Part shown: positions 1 to 8,734 of the stretch, piece after piece
How positions within the stretch are numbered: the first letter of the stretch is position 1
How the letters are laid out: each line of letters starts with the position of its first letter
Assembly: GCA_016192075.1 (NCBI GenBank)
Contig: JACPUU010000012.1
Coordinates: forward strand, 1 to 64,000
DNA from: Bacteroidota bacterium
Lineage (GTDB): Bacteria; Bacteroidota; Bacteroidia; Flavobacteriales_D; Crocinitomicaceae
DNA: 64,000 nucleotides
Direction of reading: 5' to 3'
Translations under genes and position numbers: made by a program
The notes under the pieces: model-generated
What the model was told of the DNA's origin: nothing
Databases searched by the model: none
The model's input: only the letters and a program-made list of their open reading frames with translations

Positions 1-300
1 AAGCTTCGTTTGGCGAAACCTCAATGTAAATTTGTCCAATATTTCAAAAGCCCAACAGTGTTCACCAAAGCTTTAGCGTCGGTGAAGACGAACGGGCCAA
101 ACTACGCTAAAGCTTCGTTTGGCGAAACCTCAATGTAAATTTGTCCAATATTTCAAAAGCCCAACAGTGTTCACCAAAGCTTTAGCGTCGGTGAAGACGA
201 ACGGGCCAAACTACGCTAAAGCATTGTATGCTATAACCTTGATGCAAATGGTCTTCAATATTTCAAAACCTTTCTTAAAGCATTGTTTTGCGAAACTTTA
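1..300. repeat. Tandem repeat, 109-bp unit (2 identical copies plus a decayed third)
   Basis: Copy 1 is 1-109 and copy 2 is 110-218; by eye they are identical. From 219 to about 300 a third copy is strongly diverged (it keeps ATTTCAAAA and GCGAAAC-like blocks). Each unit holds an 11-bp inverted repeat, AAGCTTTAGCG at 68-78 and CGCTAAAGCTT at 105-115, plus TTCACC/GGTGAA arms, so it could form hairpins. The array may continue to the left of the window. It lies downstream of the leftward proS operon. The rest of the stretch up to 427 shows no gene that I can support. Confidence 0.85.
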
Positions 301-427
301 TCCATGCTCTTTATTCTGATTCCACTGATACTCATCAAAGACGACTATAAATGGCCAAAATCCGGCTCTTTTGCCAAAAAAGGAGTGCAAATATACTTGA
401 TTCTATTGGAATGACAATAGCAGAATC

Positions 428-1123
428 TTAAATTTTTTCTGCTTTAATCTCTCCGCTTGATTTGAACTTGAAACCGAGCGCTTTACCGGTTTTAAGCATA
501 GAGTGGCTGCTCAACGTCTGCAGTTCAGAAATGCTCACCTGGTTAATTGTATCATACGGAGGATTGAGCAAATCAAATTCCAGCGCATAAACTGCCGTAC
601 GGTAAATAATATCACGCACAATTTCACGGGTAAGCACCTGGTGCATAAAGTCCCGGTAGAGCATTGCAATGTCGCCTTTCCCTTCCAGCTGAAAATGACT
701 TTCATTGTTTATAAAAAGTCTTCCGATAAGAAAACCGGTGTCATTTAACCGGCTGTATTCATAAGAGTCTGCCAGAAAATCGTAGATATGGATTACACCG
801 CAGAAACCGTTTTCAGGCTTGTCTTTTACGTAAGAAGTCTTAGTAGCAAAATCAAATTCAGAAAATTTGAAAACATTGGTGTGCATGTGAAAAATCAGAA
901 TGTCACTTCCGATATACAAATGCGCCTCTGCCTCCCCGCGATCTACAAAACGCAAACGAACCCTGGGGTCGTCAATTTCTTTACTTAGTATGCCTATACA
1001 GTGCTGTAATTCTTCTTTAAAGACAGCAAACCACTCAATGGTTTTTTTGTAAATATCCTGTTTGAGAACTGATTTACTCCGGAGTAGTTTTACCAGGTAA
1101 TCTTTTTCAGAGTGGTTTTTCAT
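428..1123 (-). CDS. Conserved hypothetical protein, 231 aa
   Basis: This is a soluble, signal-less protein of 231 residues, moderately charged, with a Lys/Glu-rich N-terminus and a mixed alpha/beta pattern (for example VRLRFVDRGEAEAHLYIG near residues 55-72 and the FKFSEFDFATKT segment). I do not recognise a named domain. It starts 3 bases after the proS stop codon on the same strand, so it is almost certainly co-transcribed with proS. Its stop lies just before the tandem-repeat region, so it closes the operon. The function is unknown. That it is a real gene is supported by its length, tight spacing and normal composition. Confidence 0.8.
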   Translation of the reverse strand: MKNHSEKDYLVKLLRSKSVLKQDIYKKTIEWFAVFKEELQHCIGILSKEIDDPRVRLRFVDRGEAEAHLYIGSDILIFHMHTNVFKFSEFDFATKTSYVKDKPENGFCGVIHIYDFLADSYEYSRLNDTGFLIGRLFINNESHFQLEGKGDIAMLYRDFMHQVLTREIVRDIIYRTAVYALEFDLLNPPYDTINQVSISELQTLSSHSMLKTGKALGFKFKSSGEIKAEKI

Positions 1124-1126
1124 ACG

Positions 1127-2602
1127 TTAATATGCTTTAGCAATCAATACGCGTCTTTTGGAAGGTTTTCCGGTAACCATACAGGCGCCGTTTTCTTCCG
1201 GCGCATTCAAAGGAATACAACGAATAGTTGCCTTGGTATCTGTTTTTATTTTCTCTTCCGTTTCTTTTGTTCCGTCCCAGTGTACCAGGAAAAAACCGCC
1301 TTCCTGTTCCACACGTTTTTTAAACTCATCATACGAGTCTACTTTTTTAATAAAAGCATCACGCATTTGAATTGCTTTATCAAACAGGTTTTTTTGAATA
1401 TCATCCAGCAGCGCTGAAATGGTATCTGTGAGTCCGGCCAGTGCATAGGTTTTCTTTTCCTGCGTGTCACGGCGGGCTACTTCAACCTGGTTATTTTCCA
1501 GGTCACGCATACCAACCGCAATTCTTACCGGAACACCTTTTGCTTCATATTCGGCAAATTTCCAGCCCGGGCGTTTTTGATCATCATCATCAAATTTTAC
1601 ACTCAATCCTTTTGCACGCAATTCAGAAATGAGCGCTGCTGTTTTTTCCCTGATCTGATTCAACTGATCGTCATTGTTAAAAATAGGAACAACAGCCACA
1701 TGAATAGGGGCTAGTTTCGGAGGCAATACCAAGCCCAGGTCATCGGAATGGGTCATAATCAACGCACCCATTAACCGGGTAGATACTCCCCAGGAAGTAG
1801 CCCATACATAATCCTGTTTTCCTTCTTTATCTGCAAATTTTACCTCAAAGGCTTTGGCAAAATTCTGCCCCAAAAAATGCGATGTACCTGCCTGCAGTGC
1901 TTTTCCGTCCTGCATCATTGCTTCTATGCAATACGTTTCATCAGCCCCGGCAAACCGTTCGTTTTCTGATTTAATTCCTTTAACTACAGGCATAGCCATG
2001 TGCTTTTCTGCAAATTCAGCATAAACATCGAGCATACGCTCTGTTTCTTCAATGGCTTCTTTTTTAGTAGCATGTGCAGTATGCCCTTCCTGCCAGAGAA
2101 ATTCAGCGGTTCTTAAAAAAAGCCGGGTACGCATTTCCCACCGCACCACATTGGCCCACTGATTAATCAGAATAGGAAGATCGCGGTATGATTGAATCCA
2201 TTTTTTATAAGAACTCCATATAATGGTCTCAGAAGTTGGCCGAACAATTAATTCTTCAGCAAGTTTTGCGTCCGGATCCACCACAATACCGCCGCCATTC
2301 TCATCTACTTTCAGCCGGTAATGTGTAACTACGGCACATTCTTTTGCAAAACCTTCCACGTGGCTTGCCTCTTTGCTTAAATACGATTTTGGAATAAACA
2401 GCGGAAAATAAGCATTGGAATGCCCTGTTTCTTTAAACCGGCGATCTAATTCTTCTTTCATTTTTTCCCAGATAGCATAACCATAGGGTTTAATAATCAT
2501 GCATCCTTTTACGTCTGAATGCTCTGCTAAATCTGCGATTTTTACGATGTCAAGATACCATTGCGAATAATCTGTTGCGCGTTTGGTAATTTTCTCAGCC
2601 AT
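1127..2602 (-). CDS. proS: Prolyl-tRNA synthetase (short, type 3 form)
   Basis: Class II aminoacyl-tRNA synthetase that charges tRNA-Pro. At 491 residues it lacks the editing insertion of E. coli-type ProS and resembles the archaeal/eukaryotic-like form common in Bacteroidota. Visible marks are the N-terminal [11 protein letters not shown], motif 2 in the [20 protein letters not shown] region (about residues 145-165), the [14 protein letters not shown] segment, an anticodon-binding domain and a Cys-containing C-terminal domain ending in KAY. I chose the ATG at 2600-2602. The upstream in-frame start at 2662 would add 20 residues and lies upstream of a TACCTTTG box at 2643-2650, so it is probably outside the transcript. 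Confidence 0.95.
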   Translation of the reverse strand: MAEKITKRATDYSQWYLDIVKIADLAEHSDVKGCMIIKPYGYAIWEKMKEELDRRFKETGHSNAYFPLFIPKSYLSKEASHVEGFAKECAVVTHYRLKVDENGGGIVVDPDAKLAEELIVRPTSETIIWSSYKKWIQSYRDLPILINQWANVVRWEMRTRLFLRTAEFLWQEGHTAHATKKEAIEETERMLDVYAEFAEKHMAMPVVKGIKSENERFAGADETYCIEAMMQDGKALQAGTSHFLGQNFAKAFEVKFADKEGKQDYVWATSWGVSTRLMGALIMTHSDDLGLVLPPKLAPIHVAVVPIFNNDDQLNQIREKTAALISELRAKGLSVKFDDDDQKRPGWKFAEYEAKGVPVRIAVGMRDLENNQVEVARRDTQEKKTYALAGLTDTISALLDDIQKNLFDKAIQMRDAFIKKVDSYDEFKKRVEQEGGFFLVHWDGTKETEEKIKTDTKATIRCIPLNAPEENGACMVTGKPSKRRVLIAKAY

Positions 2603-2642
2603 TTTTGGTACGGTTTTTGTTAAATTTTTGTTAAGAGATAGA

Positions 2643-2650
2643 CAAAGGTA
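2643..2650 (-). promoter_or_regulatory. Bacteroidota -7 box (TACCTTTG) for proS
   Basis: TACCTTTG on the minus strand matches the phylum's TAnnTTTG -7 consensus. It lies about 40 bases before the chosen proS ATG. No good TTTG -33 box is seen 19 bases upstream, so support is partial. Confidence 0.5.
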
Positions 2651-2785
2651 TAAATTAATCATGCCGAGTCTGTTTTAGACGTAAAAGTTTTAACAGGCTG
2701 TTTATCCCGGTTGAATGTCAGATACCCTTGTTGAACATTCGGGCCAGACGAGCATCTTTCAGACCTGAGCTAAAAATTTAGTAGT

Positions 2786-4180
2786 ATGAAAAAATTCGTT
2801 TACTTATTTCTGTCCGCTGCTGTGGTATACTCGTGCCAGACAGCGAAAGTGGTCTATGATGATGCTTATGATGCAGCTACGGTTCCTCCGGTTGAAGATG
2901 AATCAGCCGGATACACTGACTATATCAAAGACAATGAGAATGACCATAAAGTAGTGGTAGAAGATAAAAAACAGGTTGTTTTGGGCGGATATTATCCCGA
3001 TAACCAGAATAGCAGCCTGAGTGGATCTACCGGCAATACCGATTGTAATTGCCGCTGCCATGATACCTGGTCCGGATTTGGAAATCACGCATGTGTGAAT
3101 AACACTTCATCGTACACTAATTTTCAGGGTTATTGTGGTTCTGGTTTTAACAGTGGTTTTATAAATGACCGCTGTAACTGCTGCTGCAATTGCTGCCGCG
3201 ACTGGCGAAATTTTGATCCGTATTTTAGTTTCAGGTATGGCAGCCCCGGAATTTTATACGGCTATTATGACTATTGGGGAACCTGGCACAGTTATTACCC
3301 ATGGGGGTACGACCCGTATGGATACTCTGCGTATTACGGTAATTATTATGGATGGTATAGTCCGGGCTATACCTATGGCTGGAACAATGGATACTGGTAC
3401 AACGGCGTTTGGTATAACAACGGTATCAATACCGGAAACGGAGGTTCAAATGTAAACGGAGGTTCAAATGCGGTCAGTTCAGGAAATCATTATTACGGAC
3501 ACCGCGGAGCTGTTTCAACCGAATCATCCAATACGACCAGCTATGCGCACACGGTAAAAGGTGCCGCAACGCACGATGCCGTTATTTCAGAAACTCCTGC
3601 CGGCGAAGGGATTGTGGTTACAGGTTCAGCATTTGAAACAGGGGGTGAAACTATTGCTGGTACTTCTTCTGATTTTACACCCGTAAATGGAAATACACGA
3701 CCTGTATCTTCTGTTAACGCTAACCTTTCAGGAGGTGGGGCAATTATCAGTACCGTAAGTTCAGACAACACCGTTTCTACAACAACAACGGGTTCAACTG
3801 TTTCAAAAGAAACTCACGTTGCTGCCGGAAATCAGTTTGCGAGTGAATACGTTCCGGTATCTCCGTCCAGAAACACTTCCGGTGGTCAGGGATCAGGTAC
3901 ATACCGGTATGAATCGCCTCAAACAACATACGATAATTCGCAGTACTCATCCGGAAAATATACGCATGTTGTAAATACATCAACCGACAATAACACCACC
4001 AATTCTACCAGCCGGTCGGGTTCAACCGAACGTAATTCAGGTTCAACCAACTGGAATTCGGGAAATGAATCGTCCGGTAATACAACAACAGGGCACCGCA
4101 CCACCACCACAACATCGTCCGGAAGCACAAATTCGGGCAGTTCAGGAGGATCACACACAACCAGTTCATCCCGGAGATAA
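2786..4180 (+). CDS. Cys/Tyr-rich lipoprotein with a long Ser/Thr/Gly tail
   Basis: 464 residues. A lipoprotein signal ends in VVYSC (lipid Cys17). An acidic stretch follows, then a cysteine-dense block with 11 Cys between residues 87 and 137 (CNCRCH at 87-92 and CNCCCNCC at 130-137). Next is an aromatic Tyr/Trp/Gly-rich block (about 145-212, dozens of Y and W), then about 250 residues of Ser/Thr/Asn/Gly low complexity. I know no family with this exact layout. The Cys block could bind metal or be cross-linked by disulphides, and the tail suggests a surface-exposed, adhesive or cell-wall-like spacer. It ends 1 base before the FadL-like gene, so the two are translated from one transcript. Function unknown. 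Confidence 0.8.
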   Translation: MKKFVYLFLSAAVVYSCQTAKVVYDDAYDAATVPPVEDESAGYTDYIKDNENDHKVVVEDKKQVVLGGYYPDNQNSSLSGSTGNTDCNCRCHDTWSGFGNHACVNNTSSYTNFQGYCGSGFNSGFINDRCNCCCNCCRDWRNFDPYFSFRYGSPGILYGYYDYWGTWHSYYPWGYDPYGYSAYYGNYYGWYSPGYTYGWNNGYWYNGVWYNNGINTGNGGSNVNGGSNAVSSGNHYYGHRGAVSTESSNTTSYAHTVKGAATHDAVISETPAGEGIVVTGSAFETGGETIAGTSSDFTPVNGNTRPVSSVNANLSGGGAIISTVSSDNTVSTTTTGSTVSKETHVAAGNQFASEYVPVSPSRNTSGGQGSGTYRYESPQTTYDNSQYSSGKYTHVVNTSTDNNTTNSTSRSGSTERNSGSTNWNSGNESSGNTTTGHRTTTTTSSGSTNSGSSGGSHTTSSSRR

Positions 4181-4181
4181 T

Positions 4182-5654
4182 ATGAAAGCGCTGCTGTTTC
4201 CAATACTTGTTTTGTTGGCAGGAATTTCTGTTCATGCCCAAAATGAAGAAGATGCACTGCGTTATTCCATGCTTTTTTTTGGAGGGTCAGCTAAAAATAT
4301 TGCTACTGCCGGTTCATTTGGCGCCGTTGGGGGCGATTATGCTACTGTTTCGTCAAACCCGGCAGGACTTGCACGGTTTAAAAAACACAATTTTTCGCTC
4401 TCTAACGTGGTTGAAGTTCCACAAACTGTAACAGACTTTTATGGAAACCAAACCCGCGAATCAGATGCCTCTTATAAAATAAGCAATGCCTCGTACCTGA
4501 AGGTTTATAACCTGGATCCCGGCAAATACAATAACTGGTATGGCGTTCAGCTGGGAATGGGATATAACCGCATTCGTTCATTTAATGAAGTGGTGCGGTA
4601 TACGGGTGAATCTGATTCATCTATTTTACATTCGTTTATCAATGAGGCTAACGGAACTTCAACAGCAGATATTTACGATGCCTTTCCATTTGATGCCGGA
4701 CTGGCGTATGATACTTATGCCCTGGATCCCGGACCCAATAATACCTATATAACAGATTTTACCTCGGGTATGGCTTTACATGACCGTACCATTCGCAGAA
4801 AGGGAGGAATGGGGGAATACAGTTTTACCATCAGCGGAAATTATGCCAATAAATTATTTGTTGGCGGGTCTCTCAATATAACACGGTTGAAATATTCAGA
4901 TCATTATGAACATAAAGAAACGTTTACAGATTCATCGTTGTGGCTTCAAAGTATCCGTTACCTGTATGATCTGGACATTAAAGGCTGGGGTATAGGGGCC
5001 CGTGTGGGCGCCATATTTCTGCCGGTTGACTGGTTCAGAATAGGGCTTTCTGTTCAAACGCCTACACGCTTTACCCTTTCAGATACCTGGAGTGCAAACA
5101 TGTATACCAATACCGATGATGGGTTGAAATATGTCAGCGAAGAAAACGTTCCCTACGGTTCATACAACTACCATGTGTTAACACCCATGCGTACCAACCT
5201 TTCACTGGGTATTATTTATAAAAAAACAGGTACGCTTGGGTTTGATATTGAGTATGTGGATTATTCGGGCGCGGTTTTATCTTCAAAAAAATATTCAGAC
5301 GCACCTTATCTTTTTACGGCTGAAAATGCCCAGGTGCAAAACATTTACCGGTCAGTATTTAATGTAAAAGCAGGGGCTGAGGTTCGTATAAATAGTCAGC
5401 TTTATGCACGGGCTGGTTATGCTACGTATGCTTCTCCCTACAAAGAAGGCAAGGGAAATAATTTATACCCGGTGCAATTTTTTACCGGCGGACTGGGGTA
5501 CAACTTTGGAACATTTTACCTGGATGGGGCCGTCTCACTCAGAAAAAATAAAGCCGATTATTACGCCTATGATCCAACACTTAATGGAAGCCACAGCACC
5601 ATTAATTATTCTAACCTTACCTTTAATCTTACCGCCGGATTTCGTTTTGAGTAG
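4182..5654 (+). CDS. OmpP1/FadL-like outer-membrane protein
   Basis: 490 residues with a cleavable signal peptide (MKALLFPILVLLAGISVHAQ). The mature start resembles the FadL/TodX/OmpP1 hatch region: a glycine-rich AGSFGAVGGDYATVSSNPAGLA segment where the NPA motif is typical. The rest alternates beta strands and ends in the aromatic FRFE expected of an outer-membrane barrel. Such proteins usually pass hydrophobic molecules; the substrate here is unknown. The start is the ATG at 4182, because the open frame reaching back to 4065 overlaps the lipoprotein gene and the signal peptide begins at 4182. It forms a two-gene unit with the upstream lipoprotein (1-base gap). Confidence 0.85.
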   Translation: MKALLFPILVLLAGISVHAQNEEDALRYSMLFFGGSAKNIATAGSFGAVGGDYATVSSNPAGLARFKKHNFSLSNVVEVPQTVTDFYGNQTRESDASYKISNASYLKVYNLDPGKYNNWYGVQLGMGYNRIRSFNEVVRYTGESDSSILHSFINEANGTSTADIYDAFPFDAGLAYDTYALDPGPNNTYITDFTSGMALHDRTIRRKGGMGEYSFTISGNYANKLFVGGSLNITRLKYSDHYEHKETFTDSSLWLQSIRYLYDLDIKGWGIGARVGAIFLPVDWFRIGLSVQTPTRFTLSDTWSANMYTNTDDGLKYVSEENVPYGSYNYHVLTPMRTNLSLGIIYKKTGTLGFDIEYVDYSGAVLSSKKYSDAPYLFTAENAQVQNIYRSVFNVKAGAEVRINSQLYARAGYATYASPYKEGKGNNLYPVQFFTGGLGYNFGTFYLDGAVSLRKNKADYYAYDPTLNGSHSTINYSNLTFNLTAGFRFE

Positions 5655-5698
5655 CCGCGTTTCTGATGAAAGTCAATGCCGGAATCAATTACTTTAAA

Positions 5699-5706
5699 TA
5701 CCTTTG
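5699..5706 (+). promoter_or_regulatory. -7 box (TACCTTTG) of the copper-type locus
   Basis: TACCTTTG fits the Bacteroidota TAnnTTTG box and ends 7 bases before the proposed TTG start at 5714. Transcription would begin at or just before the start codon, giving a leaderless or near-leaderless mRNA. No clear -33 box is visible. Confidence 0.45.
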
Positions 5707-5713
5707 ATACGGT

Positions 5714-6097
5714 TTGAAATCATTGCGATCCAATATGGCCCTGCTGCTTGTTTTGACATTTTCTGTCGGACTGGGGTATCAGACATTTACCGTTGCTTAC
5801 TTTTACTGGAACAGGGCTGAAATAGCCGAACAATACTGCGTCAATAAAGACAAACCGCGTTTGAATTGCCACGGAAAATGCCACTTGGAAAAACAATTGA
5901 CCGGTGAAAAAAATGCACCGGATAATCAAAAAACAGCTCCGCCTGCGGCATTGTCTTTCTGGCTTTTTGGTGTAGAGTTAATAGTTCCTTTTCAGTTTTC
6001 ATTTTTTGATGCAACAGAAAACAGGCATACCATTTATTTGACGAATGAACCTGGTTCTACGGCTTTGTCGCTGTTCGTTCCGCCTGATCTTAGCTGA
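5714..6097 (+). CDS. Small membrane-anchored Cys/His protein of a copper-type locus
   Basis: 127 residues with one N-terminal hydrophobic segment (about 8-31) and a second hydrophobic stretch near 80-98. Between them lies a conserved-looking CVNKDKPRLNCHGKCHLEK block with Cys42, Cys52, His53, Cys56 and His57, a plausible soft-metal site facing the periplasm. Similar small proteins with a C-N-GKCHLxKQL block occur beside copper/MbnP genes in Bacteroidota (from memory, not checked). The start is uncertain: TTG at 5714 gives a positively charged n-region (KSLR), whereas the ATG at 5735 would drop it. It is the first gene of the 5714-8382 cluster. Confidence 0.7.
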   Translation: MKSLRSNMALLLVLTFSVGLGYQTFTVAYFYWNRAEIAEQYCVNKDKPRLNCHGKCHLEKQLTGEKNAPDNQKTAPPAALSFWLFGVELIVPFQFSFFDATENRHTIYLTNEPGSTALSLFVPPDLS

Positions 6098-6193
6098 CCT
6101 GTTCAGGTTTGGTACCTGAATTTACAAGGAGCGTTTAGTTTTCGTTTATGCGTTTGTGCATGAACGTATTCATTTAGTTAATTCAGTCAGAAA

Positions 6194-6583
6194 ATGAAAT
6201 CTATTTTAAAAATAACACTGGCAGTTTTTGCCGTATTTATACTTGTATCCTGTAAAAAGGATAAAGAAAATCCAACCATTACTATTGTTGAACCCATGGA
6301 TCATGAAGAGTTTGCCTGGGGTGATGAATTGCATGTGGAAGCAGTTTTTGAAGATGACCAGGAGCTGATGTCATACCACATTCACCTGGGAAATGAAGCC
6401 GGAGACCCGGCCCCTGAATTTAATGTTGATTTTTCAGGAGCCCTGTCCGGCAAATCCTATAGTTTTCATGAGCACTCCATTGTTCCTGATTCGGTAGAAA
6501 CCATCTATTACCTGCATTTTGAGGTGACCGATGCTGAAGGAAAAATCACGACACAAAAGTTAATGCTTCATTTTATGCAATAA
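6194..6583 (+). CDS. DUF4625 lipoprotein
   Basis: 129 residues. The lipoprotein signal ends FILVSC (lipid Cys near residue 20), followed by KKDKENP. The remainder is one Ig-like beta domain of the DUF4625 type, with TIVEPMDHEEFAWGDELHVEA, then an acidic EDDQELMSYHIHLG and a final C-terminal VTDAEGKITTQKL strand. His and acidic residues are frequent (HIHLGNE, HEHS). These proteins sit on the periplasmic side of the membranes. The role is unknown, but the position between a CHGKCH protein and an MbnP-family lipoprotein points to metal binding or delivery. A strong terminator follows. Confidence 0.75.
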   Translation: MKSILKITLAVFAVFILVSCKKDKENPTITIVEPMDHEEFAWGDELHVEAVFEDDQELMSYHIHLGNEAGDPAPEFNVDFSGALSGKSYSFHEHSIVPDSVETIYYLHFEVTDAEGKITTQKLMLHFMQ

Positions 6584-6600
6584 ACTGAATTGAAAACAAC

Positions 6601-6631
6601 GCCGGGAGTGATTTTGGTCACTCCCGGTTTT
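6601..6631 (+). terminator. Rho-independent terminator (or processing hairpin) inside the copper-type locus
   Basis: The arms CCGGGAGTG and CACTCCCGG (9 bp, loop ATTTTGGT) are followed by TTTTA. It separates the first two genes from the MbnP and barrel genes, so expression downstream is either reduced or driven separately. Confidence 0.75.
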
Positions 6632-6667
6632 ACTGAAGAGTTGTAGGTTTGCTGAAAAAACCAACAG

Positions 6668-7426
6668 ATGGGTGCTTTATTTCGTCATAAGGGTATGAGA
6701 TTAGTTATTGCAGGTTGTATTGCCGTACTTTTGATTTCGTGTAAAAAAAGCGAAAATCAGAAGGCTACGGTTGACTTTGCCTTTCAGACACGTTCGGGTC
6801 AGACAGATTATTTGTTTTCAGAATATTTCACCAACGGTGACGGAAAAAAAATTCGCATTGAAGTACTCCAGTTTTATATTTCAGATATCCGTTTTGTTAC
6901 CAAAAAAGGAAAAGAAATGGAAGCAGGAGACATTGCCCTGGTTAAATGTGATTTTGGCGGTAAGGGTACCATGGCTGTGAAAGTTCCGGCAGGTGATTAT
7001 ACGGCAATCCGTTTTGGAATTGGCGTGCCGGAAGCTATGAATGCTGAAGGACCAGATGCCTATACCGATGCTGATCATCCGTTGAGTATCATGCAGAATA
7101 CGTATTGGGGTATGAACTCCATGTATCGTTTTGTGATGGTAGACGGTAAGTATGACTTGACCGGAGACGGAACCGATGACGGAGGATTTTCATACCACAC
7201 CGGGTTTAATGATTCATACCGTGAGGTTGAACTGGTGCATGATTTTTCATTTGACCGCAAGGGGACGTATGCCGCAACTATTGGAATTGATCTGGCAAAA
7301 CTATTTTACGTCAGCGGAAGTATGATTGATGTAGCCTCTGAATCTAATTTTCACGGCGACTATACAAACATTGGATTGTCTTTACGCGTGAGTGATAATT
7401 TTGCAGCAGCGCTCAGCATTCAGTAA
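6668..7426 (+). CDS. MbnP-family copper-site lipoprotein
   Basis: 252 residues with a lipoprotein signal ending LLISC and KK after it. An alternative ATG at 6695 gives the more usual signal MRLVIAGCIAVLLISC. The mature part matches the MbnP/CorA-like domain: VDFAFQTRSG near the start, LQFYISDIRFV, a VPAGDYTAIRFGIGVP core, the NTYWGMNSMYRFVMVDGKYD segment (about 140-160), and a late HGDYTNIG strand. In methanotrophs MbnP binds copper and is modified by the di-haem enzyme MbnH. No mbnH-like gene is seen beside it here. The locus context (CHGKCH protein, CDVCGC barrel) supports a copper role, which is an inference. Confidence 0.75.
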   Translation: MGALFRHKGMRLVIAGCIAVLLISCKKSENQKATVDFAFQTRSGQTDYLFSEYFTNGDGKKIRIEVLQFYISDIRFVTKKGKEMEAGDIALVKCDFGGKGTMAVKVPAGDYTAIRFGIGVPEAMNAEGPDAYTDADHPLSIMQNTYWGMNSMYRFVMVDGKYDLTGDGTDDGGFSYHTGFNDSYREVELVHDFSFDRKGTYAATIGIDLAKLFYVSGSMIDVASESNFHGDYTNIGLSLRVSDNFAAALSIQ

Positions 7427-7461
7427 TTGTTTTCAGTTCAGTACAAAAAAAGTATTGAACC

Positions 7462-8382
7462 ATGATAAAAAAAATTGGGTTGCTTGCAACATGCGTTGTT
7501 TCGTTCAGCGCTTTTGGTTGTGATGTATGCGGTTGTTCCCTGGGTGGGTTCAGCCAGGGTGTTATGCCTGATTACAGTTCACATTTTGCCGGAATACGAT
7601 ACCAGTATACCGGATTTTATTCACAGGTAGATCACAGTTCCCTCAACCAGGGAATTGAAAAATCAAACGACCTGTATCAGCGTATGGATTTTGTTTTTCG
7701 GTATAATCCCGGCCGTCGCTTTAAGTTGAACCTGACCATCCCTTATGTAGTCAATCGTATGACGGGTACTAACCAGGTTATCGCTGTCGCAGGTTTGGGT
7801 GATCCGGTTTTTATGGTGAATTATCAATTGCTGAAAGACGAATGGATTAAAAAAAATCATTTTCTGACCCTGGGCGGCGGATTTAAATTTCCGCTTGGGC
7901 GTTATTCTATTTCAGACAGCGGGCAGTTGGTTAACCGTAATTTTCAACCGGGCAGCGGCAGCTATGATTTTTTAGTTGGCAGCAATTATTTTTACCGGAA
8001 AAATAAAAACGGAATTATGGCTGAAACAGCTTACAAAATGAATACCGCCAACAAGGTTGATTACCGGTTTGGAAACCAGTTTAACGCTGCGGTGAATTAT
8101 GTACGGCTGGCAACCGGCAAAAAAAGATTCAGCCTGCTCACCTTTGCCGGTCTTTACGTTGAACAGGCCGCAAGGCATACGCAAAGTGAAATGCCGGTTT
8201 TTAATACCGGCGGAAAATCCCTTTTTGCCAACGCAGGTATTCAGCTATACGGCAAACAAATGCGCATTGGCACAACGTTTCAATACCCCGTTTATCAGCA
8301 TTACATCACCGATAATCTGACACAAATTACTGCTGGCAGCAGGTTTTCTGCTGACCTCGTTTTTTTCTTTGGAAAAAAATAA
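7462..8382 (+). CDS. Secreted barrel-like protein beginning CDVCGC (copper-type locus)
   Basis: 306 residues. A signal peptide (1-19) runs directly into Cys20-Asp-Val-Cys23-Gly-Cys25, a compact thiol site at the very start of the mature protein. The rest is a long run of alternating strands (GIRYQYTGFYSQ, LNLTIPYVVN, FLTLGGGFKFPLG, NYFYRKNKNG) ending in ADLVFFFG, as expected of an outer-membrane beta barrel. Proteins with this CDVCGC start are found in Bacteroidota metal loci. The gene lies 35 bases after the MbnP gene, so the two are probably one operon. Transport or sensing of copper is inferred from neighbours and cysteines. Confidence 0.7.
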   Translation: MIKKIGLLATCVVSFSAFGCDVCGCSLGGFSQGVMPDYSSHFAGIRYQYTGFYSQVDHSSLNQGIEKSNDLYQRMDFVFRYNPGRRFKLNLTIPYVVNRMTGTNQVIAVAGLGDPVFMVNYQLLKDEWIKKNHFLTLGGGFKFPLGRYSISDSGQLVNRNFQPGSGSYDFLVGSNYFYRKNKNGIMAETAYKMNTANKVDYRFGNQFNAAVNYVRLATGKKRFSLLTFAGLYVEQAARHTQSEMPVFNTGGKSLFANAGIQLYGKQMRIGTTFQYPVYQHYITDNLTQITAGSRFSADLVFFFGKK

Positions 8383-8400
8383 GACTTTAAAACAGAGCTT

Positions 8401-8408
8401 TAATTTTG
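8401..8408 (+). promoter_or_regulatory. -7 box (TAATTTTG) before the ABM gene
   Basis: TAATTTTG fits TAnnTTTG and ends 7 bases before the ATG at 8416, again implying a leaderless or nearly leaderless transcript. No -33 match is evident. Confidence 0.35.
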
Positions 8409-8415
8409 TGTTTAT

Positions 8416-8733
8416 ATGATTGCACAAACACCCAACCCGCCGTATTATGCGGTAATCTTTACCTCTGTGAGAACAGAGCCGGATCTGGCTTATACTGAAA
8501 TGGCAACAGTCATGCATGAACTTGCCAAAACGCAGGATGGTTTCCTGGGCATTGAGTCAGCCCGTGAAAACGTGGGCATAACGGTATCTTACTGGCGTGA
8601 CCTGGAATCCATCAAAAAATGGAAAGCACATTCAGAACACCTGCAGGCCCAGAAGTTGGGGCGTGAAAAATGGTACCAGACATACAAAACCAGAATCTGC
8701 CTGGTAGAGCGCGATTACGAATTTAGCCGTTGA
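8416..8733 (+). CDS. Antibiotic-biosynthesis-monooxygenase (ABM) fold protein
   Basis: 105 residues forming a single dimeric alpha/beta (ABM/YgiN-like) domain: YYAVIFTSVRTEP first strand, the helix EMATVMHELAKTQDGFLGIES, then GITVSYWRDLESIKKWKAHSEH, which is the characteristic SYW-(D/E)-SIxxWxxHxEH block of these proteins. Family members include haem-degrading and quinone monooxygenases and many proteins of unknown substrate; nothing here chooses between them. It is convergent with the SDR gene (1-base gap) and looks like a single-gene unit. Confidence 0.85.
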   Translation: MIAQTPNPPYYAVIFTSVRTEPDLAYTEMATVMHELAKTQDGFLGIESARENVGITVSYWRDLESIKKWKAHSEHLQAQKLGREKWYQTYKTRICLVERDYEFSR

Positions 8734-8734
8734 G

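Noticed and set aside
119-319. 66-residue frame in the first repeat
   Set aside because: It runs through the two repeat units and shows no family likeness.
2603-2662. Upstream start of proS
   Set aside because: It adds 20 residues not seen in the family and lies over a promoter-like box at 2643-2650.
4065-4181. Upstream extension of the FadL-like gene
   Set aside because: It overlaps the lipoprotein gene and would bury the clear signal peptide that starts at 4182.
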